Below are positions 62,970-64,000 of a DNA stretch of 64,000 nt, piece by piece. Location of the stretch: positions 1 through 64,000 of the forward strand of contig RDXB01000042.1 in assembly GCA_004292515.1 (NCBI GenBank), given 5' to 3'. The stretch is from Oscillatoriales cyanobacterium. Its GTDB lineage: Bacteria > Cyanobacteriota > Cyanobacteriia > CACIAM-69d. Both the position numbers and the translations under genes were made by a program. How positions within the stretch are numbered: position 1 is the stretch's first letter; every line of letters starts with the position of its first letter. The notes under the pieces are model-generated. The model saw only the letters and a program-made list of their open reading frames with translations, was not told the origin of the DNA and searched no databases.

Positions 62970-63350
62970 TTAGCGATCGATATCCACTAACTCTCGGCCA
63001 AAGGGCAATACTGCCATCACCAGCAATTTGAAGTGCTGCTTGGCAAAGGGCAACCCAATAATCGTGATCGCCAAAATCACCCCGTGGATCAGGTGTGAGA
63101 GGGCGATCGCCCAGCCGAAACACAAGACCCAAACGATATTCAAAATCACCCGCAGCGGACTGTCAGCATTTTCAACGGTTATGACTTGCTTGCCGAAGGG
63201 AGTCATTGTGGCCAAGCCGACTTTGATTTGCTGCAAACCAAAGGGAATGCCCACAATCGTCAGGCACAAAGTCAGCCCACCGATGATGTAGCCCAATCCA
63301 CTAATCAGCCCGCCAAATAGCAGCCAAATAATATTCCCCAACAAACTCAT
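62970..63350 (-). CDS. YccF-domain membrane protein
   Basis: 126 residues with two copies of the YccF module: GNIIWLLFGGLISGLGYIIGGL ... TIVGIPFGLQQIKVGLATMTPFG and NIVWVLCFGWAIALSHLIHGV ... TIIGLPFAKQHFKLLVMAVLPFG. Each IxGIPFxxQxxK block is diagnostic. Probably four transmembrane helices. Function unknown. Confidence 0.93.
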   Translation of the reverse strand: MSLLGNIIWLLFGGLISGLGYIIGGLTLCLTIVGIPFGLQQIKVGLATMTPFGKQVITVENADSPLRVILNIVWVLCFGWAIALSHLIHGVILAITIIGLPFAKQHFKLLVMAVLPFGRELVDIDR

Positions 63351-63467
63351 ACGGCTTGCTCCTCAACAACAATGGTCAGCAGAAGTGGGCCAATGGGCCG
63401 GGCGATCGGCTGATGTGGGCTAGCCGCTGAGGGCAACAACGCTGTGCGCCGCTGCCCAACCCGGGCG

Positions 63468-64000
63468 CTAGCTCATTTCTAGCATTCGTTGCATCGGCTT
63501 GAGGGCAGCCGATCGCACCGCCTCATCCATCACGATCTCAGGCGATCGATCTTTCATACATTGGTAGAGCTTTTCAAGGGTATTCAATCGCATGTGCGGA
63601 CATTCATTACAAGCACAATTGGCTTGAGGGGGCGCAGGGATAAAGGTTTTAGTAGGCTCGGCCTTCTGCATTTGATGCAAGATTCCCGGCTCCGTCGCCA
63701 CAATGAAACTGGCGTGATCGCTGCGTTGAATGTAGTTGAGTAATGCCGTGGTGGAACCCACAAACTCCGCATGGCGCAACAAGGGCGGTTCACATTCCGG
63801 GTGGGCAATAATTTCAGCTTCTGGATGCCGAATTTTTAGATCAATCAGCTTGCGTTCCGAGAAGGTTTCATGCACCATGCAGCTTCCATTCCAGAGCACC
63901 ATCTCGCGCCCCGTTTCTTGGATCACATAGCGACCGAGATTGCGATCGGGCGCAAAAATAATCGGGCGATCGGCAGGAATTTGCCGGACAACTTTGACCG
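63468..64000 (-). CDS. nadA: Quinolinate synthase, C-terminal part (partial)
   Basis: The frame continues to the window edge; 177 codons plus two bases are present. Condenses iminoaspartate with dihydroxyacetone phosphate to quinolinate in NAD synthesis and carries a 4Fe-4S cluster. Visible: the upstream [12 protein letters not shown], then [39 protein letters not shown] and the Cys-rich [20 protein letters not shown], where cluster ligands lie. The N-terminal half is outside the window. Confidence 0.96.
   Translation of the reverse strand, partial: VKVVRQIPADRPIIFAPDRNLGRYVIQETGREMVLWNGSCMVHETFSERKLIDLKIRHPEAEIIAHPECEPPLLRHAEFVGSTTALLNYIQRSDHASFIVATEPGILHQMQKAEPTKTFIPAPPQANCACNECPHMRLNTLEKLYQCMKDRSPEIVMDEAVRSAALKPMQRMLEMS

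Overview
The window comes from a cyanobacterial chromosome. The evidence is the very frequent HIP1 octamer GCGATCGC and its CGATCG core, together with genes that are typical of or restricted to cyanobacteria: ndhD1, a Ycf37-like TPR protein, a cyAbrB regulator, an InrS-like nickel sensor, a PatA-type response regulator, a GTase/phosphomannomutase-like fusion and a Psb35-like photosystem II assembly protein. GC content is moderate to high. Repeat-rich intergenic DNA suggests a filamentous, Limnothrix/Leptolyngbya-like lineage, but that placement is a guess. I saw no rRNA, tRNA, CRISPR array or prophage, and no intact transposase gene.

Layout. 1-8 kb: the start of a secreted protein, a truncated Uma2-family gene, and two putative type II restriction-modification systems (each a C5 cytosine methyltransferase plus a PD-(D/E)xK-like nuclease) on either side of ileS. 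8-16 kb: a nucleotidyltransferase/phosphomannomutase-like fusion, corA, and a hybrid PAS/GAF histidine kinase followed by an Rcp1-like response regulator. 16-25 kb: a DUF2470 protein, an NAD(P)HX repair enzyme with a pentapeptide-repeat extension, a Psb35-like gene with a good HLR1 (RpaB) element, an IS200/IS605-like relic, an EAL protein plus a PatA-type regulator, rpmI-rplT, and Ycf37-like and DUF937-like proteins. 25-35 kb: a phytase-like lipoprotein, lgt, a TrpD-like transferase, a GDSL esterase, a 1313-residue glycosyltransferase and a previously missed 44-residue membrane protein. 35-48 kb: hom, a TPR protein, rlpA, purM, malic enzyme, a large TPR protein, a YbjN protein, selO, an Rrf2 regulator and cyabrB. 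48-64 kb: TetR and InrS-like regulators, a beta-lactamase-like/NlpC-P60 divergent pair, cysQ, ndhD1, secD-secF, clpS, htpX, an RTX-type protein, yccF and partial nadA.

The most striking non-coding content is a set of small inverted-repeat elements. MITE-1 (about 150 bp, ends CTTAGGG..TGTCGTCA) has at least eight copies or fragments, and several lie inside the central CTTAAG palindrome of an older copy. MITE-2 (about 138 bp, ends with GGATGTCTGAAAAG) has two full copies. MITE-3 is about 90 bp and has interrupted a MITE-1 copy. In addition, many intergenic regions carry unrelated short tandem arrays whose unit is nearly always 13-14 bp; inside genes the units are 12 or 15 bp, which preserves the frame.

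Functionally most of the window is core metabolism and envelope biology (IleRS, homoserine dehydrogenase, PurM, malic enzyme, NadA, SecDF, Lgt, RlpA, NlpC/P60) mixed with signalling genes. The candidate novelties are degenerate or unusual protein architectures (a phosphomannomutase-like domain without its catalytic loops, an EAL protein with a His-less kinase-like helix pair, a pentapeptide-repeat NAD(P)HX epimerase/dehydratase) and the nested MITE system.
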